64,000 nt of DNA from JAQVIJ01 sp041287365 (GCA_041287365.1 JBEULL010000004.1:286330-350329); one strand, 5' to 3'. Counted from the first letter of the stretch, positions 14,524-24,234 are shown. The notes: generated from the letters alone by a model not told the origin. A program made the numbers and translations.

Positions 14524-16914
14524 ATGGAAGTATCTGACACCTTGACCAGTATAATCGAATTCGGAGACCAGCAATCCATCGATATTCCGGATCAATTGCC
14601 CCTCATGGCGGTAAGGGACATAGTTATTTATCCATCCATGATCGTGCCGTTATTTGTAGGCAGGGGGGCATCGGTGGCGGCTGTCAACGAGGCCATGGCC
14701 ACTAATAAACTCATCTTTCTTGTTACGCAAAAGGATTCGGCTGACGAGAACCCGGGTAAGGAGGGACTTTATAAGATAGGAGTGGTCGCTGTGGTCATGA
14801 GGGGGCTTCAGTTGCCTGATGGTCGCCTCAAGATACTCGTCCAGGCCATAATGAAGGCCAAGATCCTGACATTCGTACAGGAGAAGCCGTTTATCGCTGT
14901 CAGGCTCAAGCCCCTGCCAGAGACACCGCTCAAGGGAACAGGGGTCGAGATCGAGGCCCTTATTCGAAATGTCAGGGAGCAGGCGGAAAAGCTTTTTGGG
15001 CTTAAGGGCGTCTTGAATCCAGAATTGGCCGGCATTTTGAACGAAATCGACGATCCAGGCAGATTGGCCGACATGATTGCTTCAAACATGCGTTTTGCGC
15101 TTGCAGATGCACAGCATCTTCTGGAACTCGTCGATCCATTGGAGCGGCTCAAGGTTTTGAACGACCTGCTCTCTCGTGAGCTGGAGATATCATTCGTGCA
15201 GGCCAAGATTCAATCCGAGGCCAAAGAGGAGATGAATCGCACGCAGCGAGAGTATTTTTTGCGCGAACAGCTTCGGGCCATAAAAAAAGAACTCGGAGAA
15301 CTCGACGAAAAAGAGGATGAACTGGAGGAATTGCGCGAGGGCGTCTTGAATGCGAGAATGCCGCAGGATGTCTATGAAGAGGCCATGAAACAGATAGACC
15401 GCCTGGAGGCCATGCATCCCGATTCCGGCGAGACCTCCATGGTGCGCACCTATATCGAATGGCTCATCGATCTGCCGTGGTCGTCAGCGACGCGTGACAA
15501 GATGGACGTGGTCTATGCCAGACGCATACTTGACGAAGAACATTATGATCTGGAGAAGATCAAAGAGAGAATACTGGAATATATAGCCGTCAGAAAGTTG
15601 AATCGTCAGGCTAAAGGCCCCATTCTGTGTTTTCTTGGCCCTCCTGGCGTGGGCAAGACATCCCTCGGCCGTTCCATAGCCAGGGCCATAGGCAGAAAGT
15701 TTGTGCGCATATCCCTGGGCGGCGTGAGGGATGAGGCAGAGATTCGAGGCCACAGACGCACATATCTGGGCGCCATGCCTGGCCGTATCATACAGGGCCT
15801 CAAACGGGCCGGTACCAACAACCCTGTCTTCATGATGGATGAGGTGGACAAGATCGGCACGGATTTCAGGGGGGATCCTGCATCAGCCCTTCTGGAGGCA
15901 TTGGACCCCGAACAGAACAACAGTTTTGTGGATCACTATATCGATCTGCCTTTCGATCTCTCCAAGGTCATCTTCATTCTTACGGCCAATGCCACAGACA
16001 CCATTCCATCTCCGCTTCTGGATCGTCTGGAGATCATAGAGCTGTCGGGCTATACCGCCGAAGAGAAAAAGCAGATAGCCATGCGCTATCTCATACCAAA
16101 ACAGGCAAAAGAGCATGGTATAAAACCGAATCAGATGGAAATCACGGAGCATGCCTTGATAGCTGTTATAACAGATTATACCCGTGAGGCCGGTGTGCGT
16201 GAACTGGAGCGTCAGATCGGTGCGATATGTAGAAAAATAGCCAAAAAACTGGCCGAGAATCAAGAAGGCCCATTTAGAATCACACCCAAAAATCTTCAGC
16301 GCTATCTGGGTGTTGCCAGGTATCAGCCCGAATTGGCTATGGAAGAGGACGAGGTCGGTGTGTCCACCGGTCTGGCCTGGACACCATACGGAGGCGAGGT
16401 CCTGCGCATAGAGGCCGCGCTCGTAAAGGGTAAGGGCAATGTGGTGATCACAGGGCTTCTGGGAGAGGTCATGAAGGAGTCATGTCAGGCCGCTCTGAGC
16501 TATACCAAGTCCATTTTGGAGAAATTGGGCATCGATTCAAAATTTTTTGAAGAAAAAGACCTGCATGTGCATGTGCCTTCCGGTGCCGTTCCAAAGGATG
16601 GTCCTTCAGCGGGTATCACTCTTACCGCCGCCATCATATCGTCGGCCCTTGGCAAAATTGTTCGAAAGAATGTGGCCATGACCGGCGAGATCACGCTGCG
16701 AGGCCGTGTGCTGCCCATAGGCGGGCTGAAGGAAAAGGCCCTGGCCGCGCTGCGTTATGGAATCGAGACGGTCATAATACCCGAGCAGAACCTGAAGGAT
16801 TTGGAGGAACTACCCGCCTACCTCAAGCGTGCCGTAAACTTCGTGCCGGTCAAGCATATGAATGAGGTTTTGCCACTGGTATTCAAGGATAAAATCAGCC
16901 TGCAAGCCTCTTGA
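14524..16914 (+). CDS. lon: ATP-dependent Lon protease
   Basis: 796 residues, full length for bacterial LonA. The N-terminal substrate domain begins LPLMAVRDIVIYPSMIVPLF; a long coiled coil spans about 215-290; Walker A is GPPGVGKT at 372-379, with MMDEVDK as Walker B. The protease domain has catalytic S695 in PKDGPSAGIT and K738 in GGLKEKALAAL. Lon is a cytoplasmic hexamer that degrades damaged and short-lived proteins. The peptidase gene starts 16 bases after its stop, so the two may share a transcript. Confidence 0.97.
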   Translation: MEVSDTLTSIIEFGDQQSIDIPDQLPLMAVRDIVIYPSMIVPLFVGRGASVAAVNEAMATNKLIFLVTQKDSADENPGKEGLYKIGVVAVVMRGLQLPDGRLKILVQAIMKAKILTFVQEKPFIAVRLKPLPETPLKGTGVEIEALIRNVREQAEKLFGLKGVLNPELAGILNEIDDPGRLADMIASNMRFALADAQHLLELVDPLERLKVLNDLLSRELEISFVQAKIQSEAKEEMNRTQREYFLREQLRAIKKELGELDEKEDELEELREGVLNARMPQDVYEEAMKQIDRLEAMHPDSGETSMVRTYIEWLIDLPWSSATRDKMDVVYARRILDEEHYDLEKIKERILEYIAVRKLNRQAKGPILCFLGPPGVGKTSLGRSIARAIGRKFVRISLGGVRDEAEIRGHRRTYLGAMPGRIIQGLKRAGTNNPVFMMDEVDKIGTDFRGDPASALLEALDPEQNNSFVDHYIDLPFDLSKVIFILTANATDTIPSPLLDRLEIIELSGYTAEEKKQIAMRYLIPKQAKEHGIKPNQMEITEHALIAVITDYTREAGVRELERQIGAICRKIAKKLAENQEGPFRITPKNLQRYLGVARYQPELAMEEDEVGVSTGLAWTPYGGEVLRIEAALVKGKGNVVITGLLGEVMKESCQAALSYTKSILEKLGIDSKFFEEKDLHVHVPSGAVPKDGPSAGITLTAAIISSALGKIVRKNVAMTGEITLRGRVLPIGGLKEKALAALRYGIETVIIPEQNLKDLEELPAYLKRAVNFVPVKHMNEVLPLVFKDKISLQAS

Positions 16915-16930
16915 ACAGGATGTAACGCAC

Positions 16931-18058
16931 ATGAATCCAAATTCGCAACGACTGATCGATACTTTTACATCCCTTGTGAGAATCGACAGCCCTTCAAAAG
17001 AAGAGGCGCAAGTGGCCCGGTGGATCAGGAATCGTCTTGCCGCTATCGGCGCAGAGATATATGAGGATGACTCACGGGCTGTGACCGGTTCCAACACAGG
17101 AAATCTGATAGCGCGCATTCACGGCGATTCTGCTGTTTCGCCCCTGCTTTTCTGTGTGCACATGGATACGGTGGAGCCTGGCCGCGGGATACAGCCTAGA
17201 TTCAATGACGGCGTCTTCACCTCCAGCGGCAACACCATTCTAGGTGCGGATGACAAGGCTGCCATCGCCATACTTTTGGAGGTATTGGAGCTCATACAGG
17301 AAAACGGTATACCACATGGACCGTTGGAGCTGGTATTCACTGTGTGTGAGGAGATCGGTCTCTTGGGTGCAAAGGCGCTGGACGTCTCACTTCTGAAGGC
17401 CAGGTCAGGTTACGCCCTGGATGCCACCAATGTCTATAAGCTCATCACCAATGCCCCTTGTGCCACGCGTTTCAAGGCCGATGTGATTGGAAAGGCGGCC
17501 CATGCAGGTGCCAATCCGGAGGCCGGTATCAGTGCCATTCAACTGGCGGCCAAGGCCATTGCCGCCATGCCCCTCGGCCGTATCGATTCTGACACCACCG
17601 CCAATATCGGTGTGATTCATGGTGGAAAGGCTACAAATATAATCCCTGATCTGGTGGAGATACATGGCGAGGTGCGCAGTCATGATTCAGAAAAGTTGCG
17701 TAAGACACAGGATGAGATACTGTCTCTGTTGCACAAGGTCATAGAAGATTGTCCAAAGCAGGATGGCTTGCCCAGGCTGGAGACCTTTGTACAAAACGAT
17801 TATCCTCTTTTGCGCATAGATCGAGGCCATCCCGTGGTCACTGCTGCCATGCGTGCGGCGGCGTTCCTGTCCAAAGAGCTTGTTTTGGGTAGAACGGGCG
17901 GCGGCAGCGATGCAAATATATTGTGCGGTAAGGGAATTGTCTGCGCTGTCATGGGGATTGGAATGGAAAAGGTGCATACCACAAACGAGTTCATACGGTT
18001 GAGTGATATGGAAAACTGCTGTCGATTGGTGCTTTCCATAATAAGAGAGTGGAGATGA
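16931..18058 (+). CDS. M20-family peptidase (PepT-like)
   Basis: 375 residues. Zinc-site motifs of M20 peptidases are in order: CVHMDTVEPG (His-x-Asp), GADDKAAIAILLE (bridging Asp) and CEEIGLLGAKAL (catalytic Glu pair), with a central dimerisation domain and GGGSDANILCGKGI near the C-terminus. It resembles tripeptidase T and PepT-like di/tripeptidases. The ATG at 16931 is preferred to an in-frame ATG at 16862 inside lon, since AGGA precedes it and the shorter product aligns with the family start. An inverted repeat (GTGGGG-N7-CCCCAC, 18062-18080) follows the stop but has no T-run. Confidence 0.87.
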   Translation: MNPNSQRLIDTFTSLVRIDSPSKEEAQVARWIRNRLAAIGAEIYEDDSRAVTGSNTGNLIARIHGDSAVSPLLFCVHMDTVEPGRGIQPRFNDGVFTSSGNTILGADDKAAIAILLEVLELIQENGIPHGPLELVFTVCEEIGLLGAKALDVSLLKARSGYALDATNVYKLITNAPCATRFKADVIGKAAHAGANPEAGISAIQLAAKAIAAMPLGRIDSDTTANIGVIHGGKATNIIPDLVEIHGEVRSHDSEKLRKTQDEILSLLHKVIEDCPKQDGLPRLETFVQNDYPLLRIDRGHPVVTAAMRAAAFLSKELVLGRTGGGSDANILCGKGIVCAVMGIGMEKVHTTNEFIRLSDMENCCRLVLSIIREWR

Positions 18059-18236
18059 ACTGTGGGGTGTTTTGCCCCACTGCAAGGGGGTGTTTTGCCC
18101 GTTCACCGCATTCTCAGTCGATGTAATTTCCTGTAGTCAGTCTGGAATAAGACGCATTCCATCGTGCTTCTAAATAAAAGATGAAGTGTTTAACAATACT
18201 TTCATGCCTGTTATGAAAAAAATGTGATTTGATATC

Positions 18237-18253
18237 TTGGCACATTTTTGGCT
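18237..18253 (+). promoter_or_regulatory. Candidate sigma54 (-24/-12) promoter of fhs
   Basis: TTGGCAC-N5-TGGCT keeps the exact GG-N10-GC spacing of sigma54 promoters, with one mismatch in the -12 TTGC. It ends 58 bases before the fhs ATG. No enhancer-binding site was identified in the 253-base gap, and a weak sigma70 reading over the same bases cannot be excluded. Confidence 0.4.
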
Positions 18254-18311
18254 ATTTTCATATCCTTTGAGGTTGTTATCAAGTAGCCAAATAAAAGAAA
18301 GGAGTGCAGTT

Positions 18312-20075
18312 ATGAAGTTGGATCCCACCACTATGAAGGACTGGCAGATCGCAGAGGCTGCCGAAGAGAACATGAAGACCGTCTATCAGCTGGCCGAGGA
18401 GATGGGGCTCGAAAAGGATGAGCTTTTGCCCTATGGCCACTACGTCGCCAAGATAGACTATGCCAAGGTTCTGGAGCGGCTGAAGGATAGGCCGAATGGC
18501 AAATATATCGATGTCACGGCCATCACACCGACTCCATTGGGAGAGGGGAAAAGCACCTGTTCGGTAGGCCTGATGGAGGGCCTTGGTAAGCGCGGTAAGC
18601 ATGTGATGGGTGCCCTGCGGCAACCTTCCGGCGGGCCTACCTTCAATATCAAGGGAAGTGCTGCCGGTGGTGGTCTTGCACAGGTCATTCCTCTTTCAAA
18701 ATTTTCTCTCGGGCTTACCGGCGACATCAACGCCATCATGAATGCCCATAACCTGGGCATGGTGGCCCTGACCGCCCGTATGCAGCATGAGGCCAATTAT
18801 TCAGACGAGGAACTGGCCAAAAGGGGCTTGAAGCGTCTGAACATACATCCAAAAATGGTGGAATTCCGCTGGATTATAGATTTTTGCGCACAGGCTTTGC
18901 GCAATATCACCATCGGTATAGGCGGCAAGATGGACGGGTTCACCATGCAGAGCGGTTTCAATATAGCGGTCAGCTCTGAAATTATGGCCATTCTCGCCAT
19001 TGCCAACGACCTCAAAGACCTGCGTGAGCGTATAGGGAATATTGTGGTGGCCTATGACCGCAGTGGTAAGCCCATTACCACTGAAGACCTGGAGGTAGCC
19101 GGGGCTATGGCTGCATGGATGGTGGAGGCGGTGAATCCCAACCTGATGCAGACCATTGAAGGCCAGCCGTGTCTCATTCATGCAGGGCCGTTCGCTAATA
19201 TCGCCATCGGTCAGTCCTCTGTCATAGCGGATCGTGTTGGTTTGAAGCTCAGTGATTATGTGGTGACCGAAAGCGGTTTTGGTGCAGATATTGGATTTGA
19301 AAAGTTCTGGAACCTCAAGTGCCGTTTCAGCGGCATAAAGCCGGATTGCGCTGTGGTGGTTGCGACCATACGCGCCCTGAAGTGCCATGGCGGTGCCCCT
19401 ATTCCAGTCCCTGGAAAGCCCATGCCCGAGGAATACAGTAAGGAAAACGTGGGTTGGGCCGAGGCGGGTTGCTCCAATCTCTTGCATCATATTGAGACGG
19501 TCAAAAAGGCTGGAATCAATCCCGTGGTGTGCATCAACGCATTCTATACAGACACAAAAAACGAGATACAGGCCGTTAGAAGATTGTGTGAACAGGCAGG
19601 GGCCCGCGTGGCTGTGTCCGAACACTGGCTCAAAGGAGGAGATGGCGCCCTTGAATTCGCAGATGCTGTAATGGACGCCTGTAACGAGAAGAGCAACTTT
19701 AAATTCCTCTATGATTTGGATGTTCCTCTCAGACAACGTATCGAAATGATTACAAAAGAGGTTTATGGCGGCGATGGTGTCACCTACAGTCCTGAAGCAG
19801 CCTCAAAGGCGGAGGCCATTGAAAAGGATGCGGAGCTGTCAAAGCTCGGCACCTGTATGGTGAAGACCCATTTGAGTCTTTCGGACAATCCGAATCTGAA
19901 GGGTGCTCCAAAGGGCTGGAAATTGCATGTTCGAGATATATTGACATATAAAGGCGCTGGTTTTGTGGTACCGGTGGCAGGGGCCATTACCCTTATGCCC
20001 GGTACAAGCTCGGATCCAGCATACAGAAGGGTGGATGTGGATACGGCGACAGGCAAGGTCAAGGGGCTCTTTTGA
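18312..20075 (+). CDS. fhs: Formate-tetrahydrofolate ligase
   Basis: 587 residues, a long but normal bacterial form. The ATP/formyl-phosphate P-loop is TPLGEGKS at 74-81, followed by GALRQPSGGPTFNIKG and GDINAIMNAHNLG, all strongly conserved in the family. The enzyme makes 10-formyl-THF from formate, THF and ATP in the cytoplasm; it is the entry step of the methyl branch of the Wood-Ljungdahl pathway and also supplies C1 units for biosynthesis. The ATG at 18312 has GGAG upstream; an upstream in-frame start at 18237 would fall on the promoter-like sequence. No folD or metF gene is in the window. Confidence 0.97.
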   Translation: MKLDPTTMKDWQIAEAAEENMKTVYQLAEEMGLEKDELLPYGHYVAKIDYAKVLERLKDRPNGKYIDVTAITPTPLGEGKSTCSVGLMEGLGKRGKHVMGALRQPSGGPTFNIKGSAAGGGLAQVIPLSKFSLGLTGDINAIMNAHNLGMVALTARMQHEANYSDEELAKRGLKRLNIHPKMVEFRWIIDFCAQALRNITIGIGGKMDGFTMQSGFNIAVSSEIMAILAIANDLKDLRERIGNIVVAYDRSGKPITTEDLEVAGAMAAWMVEAVNPNLMQTIEGQPCLIHAGPFANIAIGQSSVIADRVGLKLSDYVVTESGFGADIGFEKFWNLKCRFSGIKPDCAVVVATIRALKCHGGAPIPVPGKPMPEEYSKENVGWAEAGCSNLLHHIETVKKAGINPVVCINAFYTDTKNEIQAVRRLCEQAGARVAVSEHWLKGGDGALEFADAVMDACNEKSNFKFLYDLDVPLRQRIEMITKEVYGGDGVTYSPEAASKAEAIEKDAELSKLGTCMVKTHLSLSDNPNLKGAPKGWKLHVRDILTYKGAGFVVPVAGAITLMPGTSSDPAYRRVDVDTATGKVKGLF

Positions 20076-20217
20076 TCCTTAATTTGCTTGCAAACCTGTT
20101 TGATTAGATATATTGTTTTGTAAAGGCTGTGCAATATTTCTTCATAGACATGTAATTAGTAACCAATATGTTGCGATGATATTGTGCAGCCCATTAAAAC
20201 ATTATCAGGAGGGCACC

Positions 20218-20673
20218 ATGATGAACATTAAACACATTCTTTTCCCTGTGGACTTTACGGAAAGCTCCCAGAAGATCGTATCTTACGTAAAACAGTTTGT
20301 TCAGGCTTGCAATGCGCAACTTTCGCTTATTCATGTGGTAAGGGGGCCGGAGGATTTCGCTGGTTTCGAGCTCGGAGCAGCTTGGTGGACATCCATTCAG
20401 AAAGAGGTGATGGACGGCGCCAATCAGGCCATGGAACAGTTTGTAAACGACAATCTGGCTGATGTGCCCAATGTAAAAACGTTTGTAACCATCGGAGACA
20501 TCGTGGAAGAGGTCGTAAGTTATGCCAACGCAAATAAGATCGATCTGATTCTCATAGGTACTCACGGCAGGAAAGGATTGGAAAAGGCCATGTTCGGAAG
20601 TGTGGCGGAAGGCGTTGTGAAGGCCGCACCTTGTCCTGTTCTTACGATCAACCCTTATAAGATCAAGCCCTGA
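20218..20673 (+). CDS. Universal stress protein (UspA family)
   Basis: 151 residues, single Usp domain. It begins IKHILFPVDFTESSQKI and carries the ATP-binding motif GTHGRKGLEKAMFGSVAEG (G-x2-G-x9-G-S), followed by APCPVLTI. AGGAGG lies five bases before the first of two adjacent ATG codons. The family binds ATP and responds to stress; no specific role can be assigned. The gene is followed by an inverted-repeat element and a hairpin terminator. Confidence 0.92.
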   Translation: MMNIKHILFPVDFTESSQKIVSYVKQFVQACNAQLSLIHVVRGPEDFAGFELGAAWWTSIQKEVMDGANQAMEQFVNDNLADVPNVKTFVTIGDIVEEVVSYANANKIDLILIGTHGRKGLEKAMFGSVAEGVVKAAPCPVLTINPYKIKP

Positions 20674-20710
20674 CAACGTGTGCATGTCAATGTCATAACC
20701 GATTCTATCG

Positions 20711-20857
20711 TAAGGCAAGTCCCAAAAATTGTTCTTTTGCCTGATAGCTGCGTTGCTTGTCAGCGAAAAATGCTCACATACGGAGAGTATGCTGCGATTT
20801 TTCGCCTTCTCGCGCCTTGCTATTCAACAAAACTCCTAATTTTTGGGACTTGCCTTA
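20711..20857. repeat. Inverted-repeat element, family B copy 1
   Basis: 147 bp bounded by perfect 20-bp terminal inverted repeats (TAAGGCAAGTCCCAAAAATT and its complement). The interior is not coding. Its left inner part (AAAATTGTTCTTTTGCC and onward) recurs almost unchanged at 63179, and the right inner part (TTCAACAAA, CCTAATTTTTGG) recurs at 63275-63300; a shorter relative is at 29932-30034. The form is that of a MITE-like element without a transposase. Confidence 0.8.
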
Positions 20858-20878
20858 AGTTTTTATTTTGCAAAAAAA

Positions 20879-20908
20879 AGGGGGATGGTCATGTCCCCCT
20901 TGTGTTTT
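20879..20908 (+). terminator. Hairpin terminator downstream of uspA
   Basis: AGGGGGA, 8-base loop, TCCCCCT, then TGTGTTTT. It lies after the family B repeat and would end a transcript from uspA. Confidence 0.65.
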
Positions 20909-20925
20909 CATCACTTCGCGAACTT

Positions 20926-21053
20926 GATGGCGTCGCAAAAATTCACCAAGTGCTGTGTTGGGCTGTATCTCTTGCCTCAAGACGCGCGCGTTTGCATTTG
21001 GTGTTTTTTGCCGTAGCCATTCCCTATAGTGACTTTTTACGAGAACATCAAAC
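20926..21053 (+). repeat. Dispersed repeat, family A copy 1
   Basis: Begins GATGGCGTCGCAAAAATTC, the shared head of five copies in the window. It ends TTTTTACGAGAACATCAA, a decayed inverted copy of the head. It fills the 380-base gap between uspA and the DHH fusion gene together with the family B element and the terminator, and reaches to the base before the TTG start of the next gene. Confidence 0.65.
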
Positions 21054-23720
21054 TTGACTCGAATAGCTGCTGCCCCTTTTACTGTTGTCACCACTCATGT
21101 CAATGCCGATTTCGATGCCATGGCATCTGCTCTGGCGGCATCCAAATTATATCCAAATTCTGTCATTGTTCTGCCTGGTTCTCAAGAAAAAGGCCTTCGG
21201 GATTTTCTGGTTGGGCATTCAAATACAGTGACTTGTCAGGTGGCTCTTAAAGAGATCGACTTGAACGTAGTGCGCCTGCTGGTGGTGGTGGATACCAGAC
21301 AGAAGGATCGCATAGGCGTCTTTGCCGACCTGCTGAATCGGGACGGAGTGGAGATACATGTCTATGACCATCATCCGCCTTCACCTCAGGATATTCAAGG
21401 GCATAAGCTGTTTTTCGATGATGTTGGAGCGAACACCACGATTCTAGTACGGTATCTCATGGAACGGAACGTGGTTTTGACACCGGATGAGGCTACGCTG
21501 CTGGCGGCAGGTATCTATGAAGACACCGGTTTTTTCGGTTTCAATTCCACCACCTCCAGGGACTTGAAGGCCGCTGCATGGTTGTTGGAACAAGGTGCAT
21601 CCGTGCAGGAGATATCGCATGTCCTGACCAGAGCCCTGACACCTGAACATGTCGGCTTACTGAATGACCTGCTCACTCATGCCGGTACCTATTCCATAGC
21701 AGGCATCCCCATCACCATAGCCAAAACCAGCATGAACCAGTATGTGGAGGATTTCGCTGTGTTTGCCCACGAGATAATGGACATGCAGAAGCTGCCCTGT
21801 ATATTTCTTGTGGGTATGATGCCGGAGCAGACCATAGTGGTGGGAAGAAGCAGGGATGCTCGAGTCAATGTGGGCGATATATTGAGAAAACTAGGGGGAG
21901 GCGGCCATGCTTCCGCTGCATCGGTTACCCTCAAGGGTGTTGTATTGCACGAGGCGGAAGAGATGGTACTGCAGGCCGTCAAAACCGCTCTTGGGCCGGA
22001 GCCTTTGGCTATGCATTTTATGTCAAGGCCGGTCATCTCCATGCCTCCTGAAACAACGCTTGCGGAGGCCAGCGAGCTGTTGACCCGTTATGGTATAACG
22101 GTGCTGCCTGTGACGCAGGACGGCCGCATGCTCGGCGCCATATCACGGCGTACTGTGGAAAAGGCCATCTCACACGGGCTTGCCGATCTGCCTGTGACAC
22201 ACTATATGACAACGGATTTTGAGGTGGTGTCTCCGTCTGCGCCCTTACAGCGCATAAAGGAGATAATCGTTGATTCCAGGCAGCGTTTTTTGCCGGTGGT
22301 GGAAAATGGCAGACTGGAAGGCGTGATCACCAGAACCGATCTCTTGCAACTGTTTACAAACGACCCTTCCCTCAAGCCCCTACCCCTTCTGGTTGAAAAA
22401 TCCTCATGCCGAAATATTTGGTCCCTTGTAAAAGAACGCTGCTCAAAGGAGGTATTGAACTACCTCAAAACAGCCGGAGAAGTGGCGCAACGCCTGCATT
22501 ACAAGGCATATGCAGTAGGAGGCTTCGTGCGGGACATACTGCTGGACAAGCCGACACTGGATGTGGATGTGGTGATAGAAGGCGACGGCATTCGGTTTGC
22601 CTATGCCATGGCTGAGGTCTTTCATGCTCGAGTCAGACCTCATGCGCAGTTTCAGACCGCTGTCATCGTATTTCCGAACGGTTTCAAGCTGGATGTGGCC
22701 ACCGCACGATGGGAATATTATGAATATCCTGCCGCTCTTCCCACCATCGAGCTTTCCTCCATAAAGCTCGATCTGTATCGTAGAGACTTCACCATAAACG
22801 CCATGGCCATCGGACTGACCCCTCAGGAGCAGGGTGTACTGCTGGATTACTTCGGTGGCCAGAGGGACATCAAGGATAAGCTCATTCGCGTGCTGCACAA
22901 TCTCAGTATCGTGGAAGACCCCACACGGGCATTTCGCGCCATTCGTTTTGAGACGCGATACGGTTTCTTCATTGCGAAACAGACGGTCAAACTCATTCAA
23001 AACGCCTTGTCACTTCAGTTGTTTCAGGGTCTCTCGGGTAAACGTATTTTAACGGAATTGAAGCTCATTTTGGAAGAATCCGATCCAAGACAGGCCATTC
23101 GGCGCATGTGGGAACTGGGGTTGCTTCAGTTGATTCATGCAAATCTGAAATTGACCGAGGTCGATGAACAACGTCTGACAGCCGTTTATGAGACACTTTC
23201 CTGGTATGAACTGCTTTTCAGGCCTCAAAAACCTAGGAAATGGGTGGTCTATCTACTTGTCTTGTTGGAGTCCATGAAATTGAAGGATGCCCTGACCGTG
23301 CCGGAACGCTTGCAGATCGCGGGCGCAGTGAGGGATTTGTGCAGCAGTGAATGGATAAACGCCAAGAAGACCATCGGCATGCTGATTCGAAGAAACAATC
23401 TGCGGCCCAGCGAGATTTATCTGATGTTGAGCGGCTTCTCCATCGAGCACCTTCTTTACATGCTGGCGGTGGTAGGACATGAGCATGTGCGCCAATACAT
23501 CAGCCATTACATCATGGATATTCAAGACCAACATCCATTGACCACTGGTGATGACCTCAAGGCCATGGGAATCGCCCCTGGTCCGGTGTATAAAGCCATT
23601 CTCACACGTCTTCTGACCGCGCGTCTCGATGGAGAGGTTGTGGACAAGGAGGGCGAGCTGGCACTGGTCAAGAGGGATTTTTCATGGGCCATACAAGGAA
23701 AAGCCCCGGCTGTTTCTTGA
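21054..23720 (+). CDS. DHH phosphoesterase - CBS pair - tRNA nucleotidyltransferase fusion
   Basis: 888 residues. Residues 1-310 form a DHH/DHHA1 phosphoesterase (THVNADFDAMAS, VVVDTR, YDHHPP at 104-109, and the DHHA1 motif GGGGHASAASV near 280). Residues about 320-440 are two CBS domains. From about 480 to the end is a class II tRNA nucleotidyltransferase: AVGGFVRDILLDKP, then LDVDVVIEGDG with the catalytic D-x-D, and RRDFTINAMAIGL. Family members of this layout in Desulfobacterota and Aquificota are A-adding or CCA-adding enzymes. A TGA at 21030 bars any earlier start; the TTG at 21054 fits because the DHH fold begins ten residues later. It starts directly after a family A repeat. Confidence 0.9.
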   Translation: MTRIAAAPFTVVTTHVNADFDAMASALAASKLYPNSVIVLPGSQEKGLRDFLVGHSNTVTCQVALKEIDLNVVRLLVVVDTRQKDRIGVFADLLNRDGVEIHVYDHHPPSPQDIQGHKLFFDDVGANTTILVRYLMERNVVLTPDEATLLAAGIYEDTGFFGFNSTTSRDLKAAAWLLEQGASVQEISHVLTRALTPEHVGLLNDLLTHAGTYSIAGIPITIAKTSMNQYVEDFAVFAHEIMDMQKLPCIFLVGMMPEQTIVVGRSRDARVNVGDILRKLGGGGHASAASVTLKGVVLHEAEEMVLQAVKTALGPEPLAMHFMSRPVISMPPETTLAEASELLTRYGITVLPVTQDGRMLGAISRRTVEKAISHGLADLPVTHYMTTDFEVVSPSAPLQRIKEIIVDSRQRFLPVVENGRLEGVITRTDLLQLFTNDPSLKPLPLLVEKSSCRNIWSLVKERCSKEVLNYLKTAGEVAQRLHYKAYAVGGFVRDILLDKPTLDVDVVIEGDGIRFAYAMAEVFHARVRPHAQFQTAVIVFPNGFKLDVATARWEYYEYPAALPTIELSSIKLDLYRRDFTINAMAIGLTPQEQGVLLDYFGGQRDIKDKLIRVLHNLSIVEDPTRAFRAIRFETRYGFFIAKQTVKLIQNALSLQLFQGLSGKRILTELKLILEESDPRQAIRRMWELGLLQLIHANLKLTEVDEQRLTAVYETLSWYELLFRPQKPRKWVVYLLVLLESMKLKDALTVPERLQIAGAVRDLCSSEWINAKKTIGMLIRRNNLRPSEIYLMLSGFSIEHLLYMLAVVGHEHVRQYISHYIMDIQDQHPLTTGDDLKAMGIAPGPVYKAILTRLLTARLDGEVVDKEGELALVKRDFSWAIQGKAPAVS

Positions 23721-23911
23721 CAAGATATAAATGAGGATTATTTTCTTGAGGCGCCCTCGAAGAGCGCTGTTTAATTGTTTTTTATGGAAATCTCAAGCAG
23801 ACCTATGCCTACTCGCATGGTTTTTAATTTTTTGGATTTGCCTGATGTTTAATAGTTATTTGAGATAGTTATTCATTTATTCAACATTGCTTTTGTAAAG
23901 GAGGAAGTCTT

Positions 23912-24223
23912 ATGCCGATCTATGAATACGAGTGCAAAAAATGCAATAAAATCATCGAACATATTCAGAAGATGTCGGACCCCAATTTGGAGACATGTCC
24001 TGAGTGCGGAGGCGAAGTGCAGAAGCTCATCTCTCATTCGAGTTTTCATCTGAAGGGAAACGGCTGGTATGTGACTGATTATGCAGGTAAAAATGCAGGT
24101 AACCAGGCGGCATCCGAGGCCGAGGCGCCGGTCCCTGCAAAGAAGGATGAAACCTCTGCCTCCGTTCCTGCCTGCTCATGTGGTTCCTCGTCCAGTGGAA
24201 GCCCATGCAGCACCGCCGGATGA
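23912..24223 (+). CDS. FmdB-family zinc-ribbon protein
   Basis: 103 residues. MPIYEYECKKC and CPECGG give the CxxC...CxxC zinc ribbon of FmdB-type putative regulators, followed by the usual FHLKGNGWYVTDY segment. The C-terminal third is Ala/Pro/Glu-rich, then Cys/Ser-rich (ACSCGSSSSGSPC). An AGGAGG precedes the start. Function of the family is poorly known; it is common in anaerobes. Confidence 0.9.
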   Translation: MPIYEYECKKCNKIIEHIQKMSDPNLETCPECGGEVQKLISHSSFHLKGNGWYVTDYAGKNAGNQAASEAEAPVPAKKDETSASVPACSCGSSSSGSPCSTAG

Positions 24224-24234
24224 GGTTTTCACCC

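Noticed and set aside
16862..16930. Longer start of the M20 peptidase inside lon
   Set aside because: No ribosome-binding site, overlap with conserved lon sequence, and the extra residues do not fit the family.
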